Assembly (NCBI GenBank): GCA_902806575.1
Contig: CADCXD010000002.1
Location: 3,596,001 to 3,660,000 of the forward strand
DNA: 64,000 nt
Origin: Jackrogersella multiformis
Taxonomy: Eukaryota; Ascomycota; Sordariomycetes; Xylariales; Hypoxylaceae
Direction: 5' to 3'
Positions 1-11,304 of this stretch are shown piece after piece. Every line of letters starts with the position of its first letter. Positions within the stretch are counted from its first letter, which is position 1. The translations under genes were made by a program, and so were the position numbers. The notes below the pieces were generated by a model. That model saw nothing but the letters and a program-made list of their open reading frames with translations, was not told where the DNA came from and ran no database searches.

Positions 1-872
1 TCGAATAAGAAGTTGAGCGATGCTTACCTAGGTAGTTTATGTATACATCTGCTGCTGCTGCTGCTGTGCTTATTCGCTGTATACTTGTATAGCACCATTC
101 AAATGTAGTGGTCGTACCAATTCCTAGAGCAGTGCAAAATGAATCAGTCTCTGGCTAATGTCTCGTTTCTTCATGTCATATCATTTAAGTTCTTCTAGAC
201 TGGGTGAGAGGGTCACGACTTGGATTATGCGGCTGCACAAAAGTGTCCATGCAATGACGATGAATTTCTTAAGCAGTACTGCGAGAATATTATCATGCCG
301 TTGTATGGAAGCTTTAAGGTATGTCTAGATGCTAGGCCACAACCACGTATAGATCTGGTTCTTGAATCTATAAGAGCGGTTAAACTGGCGAGGCAATTGA
401 ATAACTAGAATAAGAGTCTATTGACTTAATAGAACTGTATATTGAATATTAAACGATATAGATAAGGTGATAGAATAATCTAACCGGTTAACATCTATAT
501 AGATGGAGGAGAGGTCGATGTTCTATGATTATGAAGTTGTTAACAGGATAGTATTGGCCCATTGAAGTTGCAGTGGGACATACGCCCTAATCGGCCCCAT
601 TTATACCCGCACCAAGCCGTCGTCCGCAGATTCCTCCGAAGACATCCATCCATCGTAGCTCAGGAACCTAGCTCCTTCCTCCTTCCTCCTTCTTCCTTCT
701 TCCTTCCTCCTACATAGTACACATATACCTCGGTATCCCAAAGAAACGACTTAAATACATACCTACCTCCTACCTCCTACCTCCTACCTTCTACTCCCAC
801 CTACCTACCTACATCCCCAAAACCAGCACCAACCCCAAACGAACCACAACCCAAATGCGCAACTAACCCGCC
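1..872. other. Gene-free left edge with CTG and CT-rich repeats
   Basis: No convincing gene. A palindrome TACCTAGGTA lies at 25-34 and a (CTG)6 run at about 50-66. A 65-residue open stretch ending at 408 has no ATG start and is preceded by an in-frame stop, so it could only be a fragment. The last 220 bases are the pyrimidine-rich leader of the DUF4604 gene. Confidence 0.6.
661..815 (+). repeat. CT-rich leader tract (TTCCTCC / CTACCTC repeats)
   Basis: A low-complexity pyrimidine tract made of TTCCTCC-type units followed by CTACCTC-type units sits 60-210 bases upstream of the ATG at 873. CT-rich tracts next to the transcription start are common in filamentous fungal promoters, so it probably marks the promoter/5' leader of that gene. 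This role is inferred from position only. Confidence 0.5.
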
Positions 873-1478
873 ATGTCCGCGCACCCGAAAATCACGTCCA
901 AGAACCTCGCGTACTCGAGCGAGCTGCCGCCCTTCCTGGCCGCGCTCCGGGGCCAGCAGCAGCAGAATCGGAACTCCGACTCGCCGGACCCGATCCTCGC
1001 GGCGCGGCGGCGCGCGGCGCGGGTGCGGTCCGCGAGCGAGGAGGCCGAGGACGCGCCGCTCGTCGTCGACGAGGCCGGGAACGTCGTCGCTTTCCCGTCT
1101 GCTGCCGATGCCGACGCTGATGTCGATGTGCCTGCCGAGACGGGGATTGGGAGTGGGGATGTAGACGGCAAGGATGGCGGGGATGCGGATAGCCGACAAG
1201 AGAAGGAGAAGGGGAAGGAGAGGGAGAACGTAGCCGTCATCGGGGCGGGGAAGAAGCGCAAGGTGGGCCGTGTCATTGGCGGCGGCGAGGAAAACGACGA
1301 CGACGGGGACAGGAACGCGACTAAGGCTGCACCTCGAGCGAAGACTGACAATCTATCCTCCTCGAAGAAAAAGAAACACCCCCCGCACGCCGCCTCCCAA
1401 GCCCCGAAAGACGGCGCGAAGCAGGGCAAGAAGAAGGCGAAGAAGATCAAGCTCAGCTTCGGCGACGACGGCGACTGA
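873..1478 (+). CDS. DUF4604 family protein (fungal, function unknown)
   Basis: Single-exon gene for a 201-residue hydrophilic protein. The N-terminus carries the DUF4604 signature: a short segment starting ITSKNLAYSSELPPFLAALR, followed by the acidic/basic low-complexity body typical of the family. Residues about 45-60 are Ala/Arg-rich, 60-110 are acidic, and the last 40 residues are Lys-rich (GKKKAKKIKLSFGDDGD at the C-terminus). There is no signal peptide or membrane segment. The composition suggests a nuclear or nucleolar protein, but no activity is known for the family. The ATG is the first in frame after the CT-rich leader and follows a good context (CCGCCATGTC). A 195-residue ORF on the opposite strand is a shadow of the GC-rich coding frame. 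Confidence 0.85.
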   Translation: MSAHPKITSKNLAYSSELPPFLAALRGQQQQNRNSDSPDPILAARRRAARVRSASEEAEDAPLVVDEAGNVVAFPSAADADADVDVPAETGIGSGDVDGKDGGDADSRQEKEKGKERENVAVIGAGKKRKVGRVIGGGEENDDDGDRNATKAAPRAKTDNLSSSKKKKHPPHAASQAPKDGAKQGKKKAKKIKLSFGDDGD

Positions 1479-2485
1479 ACGGACCTAGGCCTAGGCGTTA
1501 GTCGAAGGCGACATATATATCACGACCAAGTCTACCTAGCCTATCGCTATGGCAAACGAACGAGGATCACTTTGAGCAAAACTGCAACGGCAACGGCACC
1601 ACTACCACCTTCACCTATAGCATCTAGCGAGGTCCAGACATCGTTGGTCGCGCCGTTTCCCACCGAAATTATCACGACGATTCGCCACCTCTCGCAGCTA
1701 GTCCAGCTAGTCTGCCTAGTCTACCTAGTACCTGTAAGCGAGGGGCTATACCTAATAAGCACGCGTGCCGAGAGGATAGGAGAGTACTGCATTCCTTGCG
1801 AGGGCGGATATGACGACATGGGAACTTGCGTGAGACAGCCAACCCCCGCAGCGGCGTCTGAAACCTGGGTACACATATATATAGTGTATCAAGGGTCCCC
1901 AATGAAGCATTCTACGTCATTGCAATCCTCGATATAGTACATATGTATTAATAGGATTACCTACGGGAACGTGGGGGTTTTAAGGGCATCTCACGATAGA
2001 AGCGGAAAGGGACTCTATGAACATTACTGTAGACTAGTACGGGTATGCCTCTGTTAACGGAGAACTGAATAGCTTCATAGTACTTAATAGCTATTACTTG
2101 AGCTGTTGAAAGACAATTATCACTCCCAATAAGCACATTATGGGCTCATTACCATTTACATATTCGTGCTAACTAGGTACATAGTATATACAGCATAGAT
2201 AGATATTAACCGACTTCCGTCGCTGCTGCTCTCGAACTTCATCACCCCCTTTTCCCGAGCATGCAAACCCCTCCAAAAAGCAATCGCTGTTGGTGCCAAT
2301 ACCTTAATATTGAATAGGTTAATCTATTTCTTCCATAAGAACCGCATGAGTTCTCCCAAAAAAAGCCCAAGACGCCTCGCAAATGCAGCCCACGTACCAA
2401 CGTTTCAGACCATCTCGTAGGAGACAACCTCCCCCTTTTCGCTCTCTTCCTCCTCGCTCTGTGAAGATTCCGCAATTCCAGGCAA
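1479..2485. other. Intergenic stretch, no gene seen
   Basis: About 1 kb between DUF4604 and the end of chs7. A 121-codon open frame (1572-1937, +) and the frames opposite it have no recognisable domain, no ATG start and ordinary intergenic composition. The left part probably holds the terminator of DUF4604 and the right part that of chs7. Confidence 0.55.
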
Positions 2486-3617
2486 CTAGTAGCGGGACAT
2501 TCGGTTTCCTGAGGGCGAGGAAGAGTGTTCGTAAGGGCTAGTATTGTGGCCGTAGGAGTCGTCCATGTACACAGTCGCACGACGCTCCTCTTCGGGAAGG
2601 AGTTCTTTCACTTCCCAGTTATTCATCCGAGTGCCGACGGAGAACTCGAGGTCTTCTTTGGTGATCGAATCCCAATACTATAAATATACGATTAGAATAG
2701 CTCCCATGTCTAAGATGGAAATGTGAACAAAGCCTACCTTGTACACCATCATGACAGCCAGTAGATTACAAGTCGTTGCGAAGAACAACCCATCCACGTA
2801 GTGACTTGTCGCCTGGCAGATCGTGGAGCTGAGCGCATATAATATGACCTGGCCCACGATAAAAAAGAAGAGACCGAAAGCAATGTCTCCCAACGGCCAG
2901 CGGTCTTCCAAAGTCCGAGAGACGAGCAGGATCTGCAACGCCACGTAGATAACGAGCTGTACACCGTTGAGGAGGTACAGCACCGTGAATAGGCCTACGG
3001 TGTTCGCCGGACCCATACCAGCCCATGACTTAAAAGTAGCCAGCGATACCAGGAACGAGATGACAAAGGCGGCGACCGAGCTGAGCCGAAGCATCCATAC
3101 AGACAGGGGAGTGCCGTCTTCGTAGAGTTGAAAGCCCACAAATCCATTGATCAGCAGCGAGGTGATCAGCGCAGACGTGAGGCCGGACTGTATCGCAACA
3201 AAATAGGGATAAGGCTCGGAGCCGGGAGGGACGACACCGGCGTCGACGCAGAGGGAGATGAACGAGAGGAGCATATAGAAGTAAAAGAAGGCTAGGATCT
3301 CCTTGCGACCTACAAGCACGCGTGGGTTAGAATATTAATCGGATCACTCGACGAGTTGTAGCATTATTCTACTCACCAACGGCGGTGAATTTGCCTCGGA
3401 TATGTAATATCATAAATACAGTCATGACCAGACCAATGATGTGCATGAAGCTCGACGCGCCCTGGAATATAATAGTGTTGGCCAACTCGATATTTCGCGC
3501 AAAGCAATCGGTCTCGACGCCGACGCCGCTTGAGATGGAGGTGATGGGACCGACGGAGGGACACAACGGCAAAGGTGCCGTGTGGCAGATATCTGTGAAG
3601 TCACCGAAGCCGCCCAT
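2486..3617 (-). CDS. chs7: Chitin synthase export chaperone Chs7
   Basis: Encodes a 334-residue polytopic ER membrane protein of the Chs7 family, needed for chitin synthases of the Chs3 class to leave the ER. Three exons fit exactly: 3617-3377, 3309-2738 and 2677-2486, with GTGAGT and GTAGGC donors. The N-terminus MGGFGDFTDICHTAPLPLCP and the following Val-Gly-Pro segment match the family's conserved luminal start, with several Cys residues. About seven hydrophobic helices follow, for example around ILAFFYFYMLLSFISL and GDIAFGLFFFIVGQVILYAL. The cytoplasmic tail begins YWDSITKEDLEFSVGTRMNN and ends with a Ser-rich stretch, as in other Chs7 proteins. The length matches fungal orthologues (about 330 residues). 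The chitin synthase clients themselves are not in this window. Confidence 0.93.
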
Positions 3618-6442
3618 CTTGTCAGCGACCGACGGGCGACAGCTGGATTTCGGATGGTCGTGATGGGATTACGAGAGAGACGGGCGGGGGACTGATACAC
3701 GGTAGGTTATAGCGAATGATGCAGACGAGATATACGGTAGTTGTAATTATCCGACGGGAGGGATCTGTCGTGAAGAACTGGTCAGAGCTGACCGAGCCCG
3801 GACGAAAAAGAGGCAAAGAGGAAAAGCGAAAGTAAGGTGTGGTACTTCGTACGGGCACGGGCACGGGTACGGGTATGGTAGAAGAATTAGTTATTATTAA
3901 CGGGAGTACATGTATGGATTCTGAAACGAATGACTATTAAAAGTGTACTGTATGTACTATGACATGACCAGAGACCGGAGTGGATAAAACCTGTCTTTGT
4001 GTTTGGCTTCGTTGCTCGGCCAAACGTCTGGTCTGGGCTGAAAGATGGTTGGAGTTTGGAGGTTGGAAGTTGGAAAGTTGGCTGGAAGATGCGCATCGTT
4101 GCTATGGAAAAAAAGGGTGAGACAAGACTGGGTTTCCCGCTAAGCGGTACGTAGGTACGTACATACACTAATAATATGTGCTATGTACTATGTACCTACA
4201 CTAGTACATAATAATAATGAATGTGGACCGTGCTCGTGTTCGCTAGTGGCAGGGATTGGCCGGCTGGATGGTTGGACCCCATTCTACTCGCTCTTTGTGA
4301 ATTAAAGAAAATACCTACTAAAGTATTTAATTTATCCAGATACGGCATAGCCTAGATCGTATTCTTAGTGCTTAATTTAGGTGGCTAAACTTCCAAGCTT
4401 TTCAGTCCTAATTGGAACTTTAATGTTTTAATTTTTATCTACCAGGTACATATCGTCAATATGAGGCTATTCGCACATCGTTTAAAGAAAACCTTGAGCT
4501 TAATGTGCACATCCTTATGAGATGATATCAGTGAGACTTCAGCCGTATCCCTTACTTTAAGGTTCTCAAGGGCCAATGTTGTTCTATAAAAAGTAAAAGT
4601 TTGCTGACGTTAGTTCTCCCACCATTGGATATATACATCTTGAACACCGCAACGCTACGGCGAAGCAAGGCTATGGAAACTTTGGCGAAGGTCTACGATA
4701 CAACATCCGGCTCATGATATTTCCCATCTTCGAGACTCGAGTTCTGCATATAACAGCCAGGTACCTAGGTACTGTATGTTGATTGCGCCAGGCTTGAGAA
4801 CTCCCCGGATTCAGGAGCTGTACATCCATGCCAGCAACCTCCATGTTTATGATTGGATATGAATCGCGGGGTCACGCAGCACTTCACCCAGGTGTGCATC
4901 CTTCATATCAATATTACACCGGTAGATGCCCAGCCCCCGGATATTTCATTATTTACAAACACGGCCGGGAAAGCTTCCAGGTCTTCGACTGCTGTTAGGA
5001 TGACAATAGACAGTGAGTAGTAGAGGCATCTCAAAATTTATCGTTGAGGTTCTCGGTTTGAATTGTTAAATAAATCTACCTAGGAACCGATCGGTCTAGA
5101 TGTGAGGCTATATCCTTTATACCCATAGTTCTCCCTAGCCTTCATAAGTGCTAGCCAATCCGACCGTCCCATGCCGACCTTTGTTCTCACCTATGTATTC
5201 CATCATTGGGCGGTCATTTCTAAGCAATAACCAATTGCCTTTCTAGATGAAGTCGGACAATGTCGATCCCTTAGATGGAAGGTTTTAACATCCAACCAGC
5301 TGATATCATTGTGAGGGGTCAAACTCATATCACATGGCGGACACATTCTCTTATATATAGACAAGGGCTTATGGGCTCTTATGCCAATGAGCTTAAAGGT
5401 TTCGATCTCAAGGACTATTAGGTTCAAAGCAACATCTACGTACTCGAATATCACATTACCAACCATAACGAAGTAACCAGCAATCCGTGAAAGCAAGCCC
5501 GAGATGTCCAAAGCCTTTCTTCTAGCTAAGGAGAAGTACCAGGCTGTCATCGACGACGCAGGAAGGGGTGACTTCGTGTGTGAGCATTCAAAAAATGTCC
5601 TAGATGGAAGCTAGCTCATAAATACTGATCCTGCTGATCAGGCCGAACCAATCGTATCGGCACCACTCGTCATCCTTCAAGCGGCGACTGTCATGTCATT
5701 AACAAGGTCGATCATCCCCAACAGCGTCGCCGGAGTAGCACAACCATGAGAGAAAAGATCCACGATATGATGAATCGGCCGGCTTACTGAGCCATGTATA
5801 TTTCACTGTCATGAGGACAGTTGGTTGTCGAATCGATTGGGGATATCATGAACTATGTGTACTAAATTGACACAAATAAGAATGTATTCCATCGTCATCA
5901 GTTATTAGCTTTTCGTCGAAGCGGTGTTTGCTGTCTCGTGAATATTAGAGACGTTTCCCTTCTAAGTATTTGTTTACACCCCAAGCGTACCTCCGATACC
6001 GAGTAAAGCCAGAGAAGAGAATCATAAGCCTAAGATCTTCGTTGACCTTATTCCATATCACATGATGTGTATCTCTTCCGTGGATAGCGTGCCGAGAAAT
6101 GTTAGACTAGAATACCCACTCCTACGATAGAGGCTCCCTACCTACCTAGGTAGTTAGACTCGTGATGTTTAAGACAGACTACCATGCAGATCAGAAACAT
6201 CCCCAAGATGCGACGATGCCCATGCTCCAGCATATCTTCCCCGCACACAAGAATCGCACCTGATGATCAGGCGGTCAAATTCTGCTGTGCCTTTTGCAAG
6301 GGACAGCAGGGTAGGATTCCTTCGAACCATACATATCACATATGTACATACGCACAACCATGTAGATGGCAGATATTGGTGCCAGCCCGGATGACGGTTC
6401 CAAATTATATTATTATTTTAAGACGATGCCTATGCTCGACTG
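3618..6442. other. 2.8 kb gene-free stretch
   Basis: It contains the chs7 upstream region and otherwise no supported gene. A GGGCAC/GGGTAC tandem lies at about 3850-3876, and palindromes TACCTAGGTA at 4762-4771 and 6144-6153. A 115-codon minus-strand frame at 5203-5550 has a hydrophobic stretch but no ATG context, introns or domain that I can support; it may be a decayed fragment. Confidence 0.55.
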
Positions 6443-8623
6443 CTACCTCCCCCCTACCTTAGATCCCTCGTTATCCCAGGTTATCTTGATAGGTTCATGG
6501 TTCCCGGAGAACTTCTGCCCGGCGAACCACAGCTCGAACCTCAGCTCCGCGGGGGCAACGACGGCCCGGACCTCGAAAGTGCAGAGGTAGAATTTCCTGC
6601 CTTGGAAAAACAGCCGTCTCGACTTGCGCTTCATGATCATCTCGCTCTGGCTTACCCCCGTGAGATCGCTCTTCACCACGCAGAGCTGCTTTGCCCCTTC
6701 TGCCGAGACGGGTCAGCCTGAGATTCGGTCTGGCGACTTTGAGAAAGGGGTTATGGTTATGACTATGACTATGGCTAGCTCACCTTGACTCATACTATGC
6801 GGTAGCAAATGAGGGTCGAGATCCGAGATCATGACAATAGACTCCCATGTGCGATTTGAGTCCTTCGGATCTACTTTCTTCGTGTAAGTCGTGCTAATAG
6901 GGACATTCGTGCTTACGGGATCGCCCTAGGTAGCTTAGAACATGTCGAGTTGAGAGAAGCTGGGAACCAGAGTACACACCTTCTTAATAAGCCAGTCGAT
7001 CTGACCCATGGCGTATTGCTCCCCGTCGTAAAGATCCGTCTTGATCTCCTCCTCGAGGTGTATTGCTGGATTATACTTAGTCTTGCAGACGACACCGTAG
7101 CTCGCTCGCGCTACCCTGTTTACTATGACGGGGGCGAGACCGGAGTCCAGCTTTTGCAGTCGATCTAGCAGCAGGCCTTTGACGACGACCAGCTGCGGAT
7201 CGGGAGCCTGCAGGACTTTGACTTGGTGCGCGTAAGGGTGGAGGCTCGTCATCATCTCGTGCTGGATACGGTCGCGCACGTATCTCGAGCTTCCAAGCCC
7301 GCCGGATAGGATCATGTAGCTCTGTATGGGGTTGACACGTCAGCGTACAGGCACTCGTGTAGTCACGCTGGCATACAGACTTACTACGGGTCGGTTCACA
7401 CCGTTAGCCAGCATCCAGTTGAGCTGCTCGTGTATCTTCTTCATGATGCTCTCGACATGCGGGTCGAAGAGGGACTGCATCTCTTCCCTATTTCGAAGAT
7501 CGTCAGATTCGAATTCGTCTCATATGGTGATGTTCGGAATCAAGATACCATGAAACCACTAGCCTGCCGAGCTCGATCCTCGCTTGGCTATGGCTAAGGT
7601 TGAAAGGAACGCCGTCTAGCGTCAGCTTATAGCAAGTCGACTGGTAGACCCGCTCTCCGAACTTGTGCTTCGCTGTCCGGTACCTCTCGCTCTTGACGAG
7701 GCTCTCGGCGCAGTTAGGAGGCAGCTGCCGCAACAAATCGGGGAATTCGCCGAGGCGGCTGTTCACCATCGATACGAAGGCGTGGTCGATCAGCGTCGAG
7801 CCGATCCCGATGCCGTCGACCTGGTTCAGCTGAGACAGTGCCGGAAACGGCTCCCGCGCCTCGACAACCTGCATCAGAGCGAGGTCCGTGGTCCCCCCTC
7901 CCGCGTCGACGGACAAGAAGATATCACCCGTCTGGAAGGCCACGGCGGAGTTCTTGATCGTCCCGACGGCTGCCGCTTCGGACTCCGTTAGCTCCACCGC
8001 GGCGGTGTGGTGCGGGCCCTCCACGCCGAACCCCGCGTCCTCGATGCATTGCTTGAACGCGTTGATGGTCTCCTGGCTCCTCCACGTCGTCGGCACGCTG
8101 AAGATGAACTCCACAACTAATCCTCGCCAGCCGACGTGACTGATACCCGTATGCAGCTCGACTGTGGATTTCACGTGCGCGTAGAGCTCGCGCATGTAGT
8201 CCGAGGTTAGTTTCTGCGCCTCGCCGACGGATGCCGGAGCCTGGCCGATGCCTTGCCGGTGCGCATCCTCCAACGCCTTCTTGTCGAGGAAGATTTTGAA
8301 GAACTCCTGCTTCTTCTTCTCTAGCGGGTCCTCATCCTCGCATAGGCAGCCCCACGAGGACAGGCTGCCGTCGTCGTTGTAGACGAGACAGGTATGGACT
8401 TTCTGCTCGTTCTTGGCGGAACTACCGGGCCAATTGTGTATGATCTGGATGGGACTCTGCAGGACTTGATTCCGCTGAGGGCGTGCCCAGGCGACGCCTT
8501 TCACGCACGATGAGCATTGGTCTCTGTATTGTGGATGGCAAATGTCATATGATGCTGCTGCTTACCTGTGTAGGTCGTTCCTAAATCAATAGCTACCAGT
8601 ATGTCGGGTCGTTCGCTTGTCAT
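6443..8623 (-). CDS. Hsp70-like ATPase (HSPA12-type, fungal expanded family)
   Basis: Six exons give a 616-residue protein: 8623-8566, 8497-7549, 7487-7385, 7321-6980, 6925-6784 and 6699-6443. All donors are GT, acceptors AG, and phases close. The actin/Hsp70 ATPase signatures are all visible: phosphate-1 loop ILVAIDLGTTYTGVAWA (residues about 8-24, split by intron 1), phosphate-2 loop LSVDAGGGTTDLAL, and adenosine motif MILSGGLGSSRYVRDRI. The rest is divergent from canonical DnaK/Hsp70, with a long insertion after phosphate-1 and a C-terminal domain lacking the usual substrate-binding beta-sandwich and the EEVD tail. This matches the HSPA12-like proteins that are abundant in Pezizomycotina, often near heterokaryon-incompatibility genes. 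ATP binding is very likely; the client is unknown. The first ATG of the in-frame N-terminus was chosen because IDLGTTYTG must be near the start. Confidence 0.88.
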
Positions 8624-9978
8624 GATGAGTCAGAAAGCGAAGTGAGGTACATGATTTACGGATTACTTAGAGGTGAATAAATTAGATATGTGCCGCCGAC
8701 GTGGGTTCCTAAGCCTAGCCAGTCATAACAGGGACCTAATCTTGGTTATTATGCTACTTCTGTTTCACAGATAAATGATGATTCCATCCAACAGCCTCAT
8801 GGAGACATGCAGGACGGAATTAGAATAATCCCTTGTCCTTTTATGGTGCCAAGTAGTTGAATCTGTAACCCGGGATCTGTCTTTGTGGAGAACGCAGCAG
8901 GGCTATGTACCTGGTTGGTTGGGTTTAATATTTTATCTTTCGACAGCTCTCGCCTTATTATTTAGCTGAAGCTCTCAGGGTCAGATCCTAGAGGACCAGG
9001 AGGACGTGGGAGTTGGGCTCACACGTTAGCTCATGAAGTCAGCTCATCTCATGGGTCTGTCTCAGCCTCAGCAGTTTCTATTCTTGTCCGTCGAACTAGT
9101 CTAGAAAGCAAGGAGCTGGTTACGACGTAAATTAAACGATCCAAGGGACGGAGATTGGGGTTTCGGGTCTTCCAAAGTACGTACAGTTGGTTTGTACTGC
9201 TTCGGTAGTACTGTCGGTAGACGTCTTGGGGAGATGACGAAGACGGCCCGTCGACGGTGGCACCACAGCAAGCAACGAACGAGATTGAAATGTGATATGT
9301 TTGTTAGCTGCTAGTTACTCTTACGGCAACGATGTGTACTATTATGAGTGGTTAAGCCGAGTATAGTCGCGGCCCCCAGCATTGAAATTTACACCGCTGG
9401 AAGCGAAGGCGGATGACCACCTGGGCACTGATCATCACCTCTTCCGTTATACTCCTCCATGGTGCACAATCTTACTAACCAACCAGCATCGAAGGAACAC
9501 CCGCACCCGGCTCAAAAGGGCAATCAGTACTACTAAAGGCAATCAGTACTTAGAACGGCAAGAGGTGGGATGTGACGTGAGATTTCCGGCTTTGGAAGGT
9601 TCAGTAATTCTTCTATTTTAATTCTTCTTCTCGAGTAAATGAATTACCATAGTATCTCCAACAACCTACCCCAGCTTTTTGACATCAGGCCAATCCTAAA
9701 GATGAAATAGTCGTACTAGGGTGCGATCCTGGCGTGCTCCTCTTTCGTATAGATGGAAGGTGGAATGTAAGTTGGTAGATACATTAGTAGACGATCGTCC
9801 TCTTCATGCTCGTACGAATATGCCGTCCCTGTGCTCTATGTTCTATTGTGATCGGGGCTGAGCTTCTCGTGTCACCGTTGAAGTGTATTTCCATGCATTA
9901 CAAACACCAGTCGGACAGCACTGGGGATTTATCTCCCCTGCTACCAGGTCAAATGGGCTTTAGACTCTTCAAACCTTT
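8624..9978. other. Intergenic stretch between divergent genes
   Basis: About 1.35 kb separating the Hsp70-like gene (leftward) from the Ser/Thr-rich membrane protein gene (rightward), so both promoters lie here. A near-duplicate 17-base phrase (AAAGGGCAATCAGTACT, AAAGGCAATCAGTACT) occurs at about 9516-9550. The 79-codon frame at 9382-9621 shows no domain. Confidence 0.55.
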
Positions 9979-11304
9979 TTGCCTGACAGCATGGAGACGG
10001 CACCGCTCGTCTCTTCGACAACGGTTTCGACAGCGATCCAAACGGGGACTTCTTACGAAGCTGTCGACGTATACACGAGAGCACCAGAGCAGACCGCATA
10101 TGTCTTTCAGACGGAATACTGGAATGCTTTCACCCGTCCCTCTTCTCTAACCACCTCTTCGTCCACTACGGGGAGCTCGACCTCGGACACACCTGCGGGT
10201 ACATTTTCGAGCCAGGCATCGTCGTCTACGAATCACGCTCAGTTAGTCGGAACAAGTAGTAGTAATTCGGGACTTTCAACTGGGGCTACTGCTGGAATTG
10301 CTGTAGGCTGTACTGCCGCCGGAGCAATCCTCGGCGTCATCGCAGGCTTTCTCTTTTTCCGGAGGCCAAAATCTCAAGATTCGAAAGCTAGACATCATGT
10401 GGCTTCATATGACAGCCAGGAGAAGCCATTACGAACTCCTTACTCAAGCCCTTTCCCGACGGACAGACTGCAGCTAGACCAATTCCTCTTAGAATCGACC
10501 CCAGATACTGAAATCAGCACAGAGATGAACTCTCTAGGCCATCTGTTGCAGCAGCATGTTGAAAATAGCTACCACACTCTACCAGTTTCCAGCAGCATAG
10601 ATACGCTCTCTACGGCACTGATTCAACTCGGACTGGACCAGAGTAGCACGATGCCGGCCGCAAAACTCGCATCTTTAGCGCTGGATCCAAAGACTCGACA
10701 TAGTGCCATTCAGCATGTTATCGCCAGAGTTACGTTTGCCAGCGTCACTCTCAATGGAGCTTCCTATCTTTCTCTACTCCCGCAGCCGGTTTCTGCATTT
10801 GTTTCCCTAATACCGGCTACGGAAAACTACAGAGGAAGCTCAGCAGGTGAGGAAGATGAATCATCTATTACTGCCACGGGCACTAATTACTATACGATTA
10901 CAGCCGTCGATACTGCTCTCACTCAATGGCGGCAGCTGTCTGCTTTTCTGCTTCACCCGAACAGGAGTGATCGAACACCACTGGCTCCATCGGAAGAAGT
11001 CAGCACTCACGTAGCGCAGCAGCTTGCTGTGGCTCTGAACGGCTTCCTCGAGCCTTTCGTATCGGGCGATCGCCAAGACAGGTACGAGCAGGAAAACCAT
11101 CTGAGAGAAGTGATAGTCGAGTGTGCTACTTTGGGCTATCTCCTATTGTCCCAGTCTTCTGAGTATCGATACCGCTTCGAAGGCGGCGTGAGACCCAATC
11201 ACATCGTCGTTTTCCCCGGACTGGACAAGGTTAGTGATGAGGAAGGCCATAGATACCCTTCACCTGTTCAACCGGTTGTCACACCAATGGTTGAAATGAT
11301 TTAA
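9979..11304 (+). CDS. Single-pass membrane protein, Ser/Thr-rich ectodomain and conserved cytoplasmic domain
   Basis: A 441-residue uninterrupted frame. Residues 1-100 are very rich in Ser and Thr (likely O-glycosylated stalk). One transmembrane helix covers about 103-127 (GATAGIAVGCTAAGAILGVI and on), with a Gly/Ala-rich pattern seen in fungal Mid2/WSC-type sensors, and is followed by the stop-transfer residues RRPK. The cytoplasmic part (about 130-441) is folded-looking rather than low-complexity; it includes QLDQFLLESTPDTEISTEMN and a helical C-terminal half. No cleavable signal peptide is evident from the ATG at 9979, so either the helix acts as signal-anchor or a short upstream exon is missing. 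A wall- or surface-sensor role is inferred from the layout only; I cannot name the cytoplasmic domain. Confidence 0.7.
   Translation: MPDSMETAPLVSSTTVSTAIQTGTSYEAVDVYTRAPEQTAYVFQTEYWNAFTRPSSLTTSSSTTGSSTSDTPAGTFSSQASSSTNHAQLVGTSSSNSGLSTGATAGIAVGCTAAGAILGVIAGFLFFRRPKSQDSKARHHVASYDSQEKPLRTPYSSPFPTDRLQLDQFLLESTPDTEISTEMNSLGHLLQQHVENSYHTLPVSSSIDTLSTALIQLGLDQSSTMPAAKLASLALDPKTRHSAIQHVIARVTFASVTLNGASYLSLLPQPVSAFVSLIPATENYRGSSAGEEDESSITATGTNYYTITAVDTALTQWRQLSAFLLHPNRSDRTPLAPSEEVSTHVAQQLAVALNGFLEPFVSGDRQDRYEQENHLREVIVECATLGYLLLSQSSEYRYRFEGGVRPNHIVVFPGLDKVSDEEGHRYPSPVQPVVTPMVEMI

Noticed and set aside
220..408. 62-codon ORF near the left edge
   Set aside because: Starts at TTG, preceded by an in-frame TGA close by, no ATG, no upstream exon visible; may be a decayed fragment but cannot be supported as a gene.
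863..1450. 195-codon minus-strand ORF, with a 132-codon one beside it
   Set aside because: Antisense to the DUF4604 gene, low-complexity composition, no homology-like motifs.
5203..5550. 115-codon minus-strand ORF with a hydrophobic stretch
   Set aside because: No domain I can recognise, no neighbours in frame, surrounded by stops; at most a degenerate remnant.
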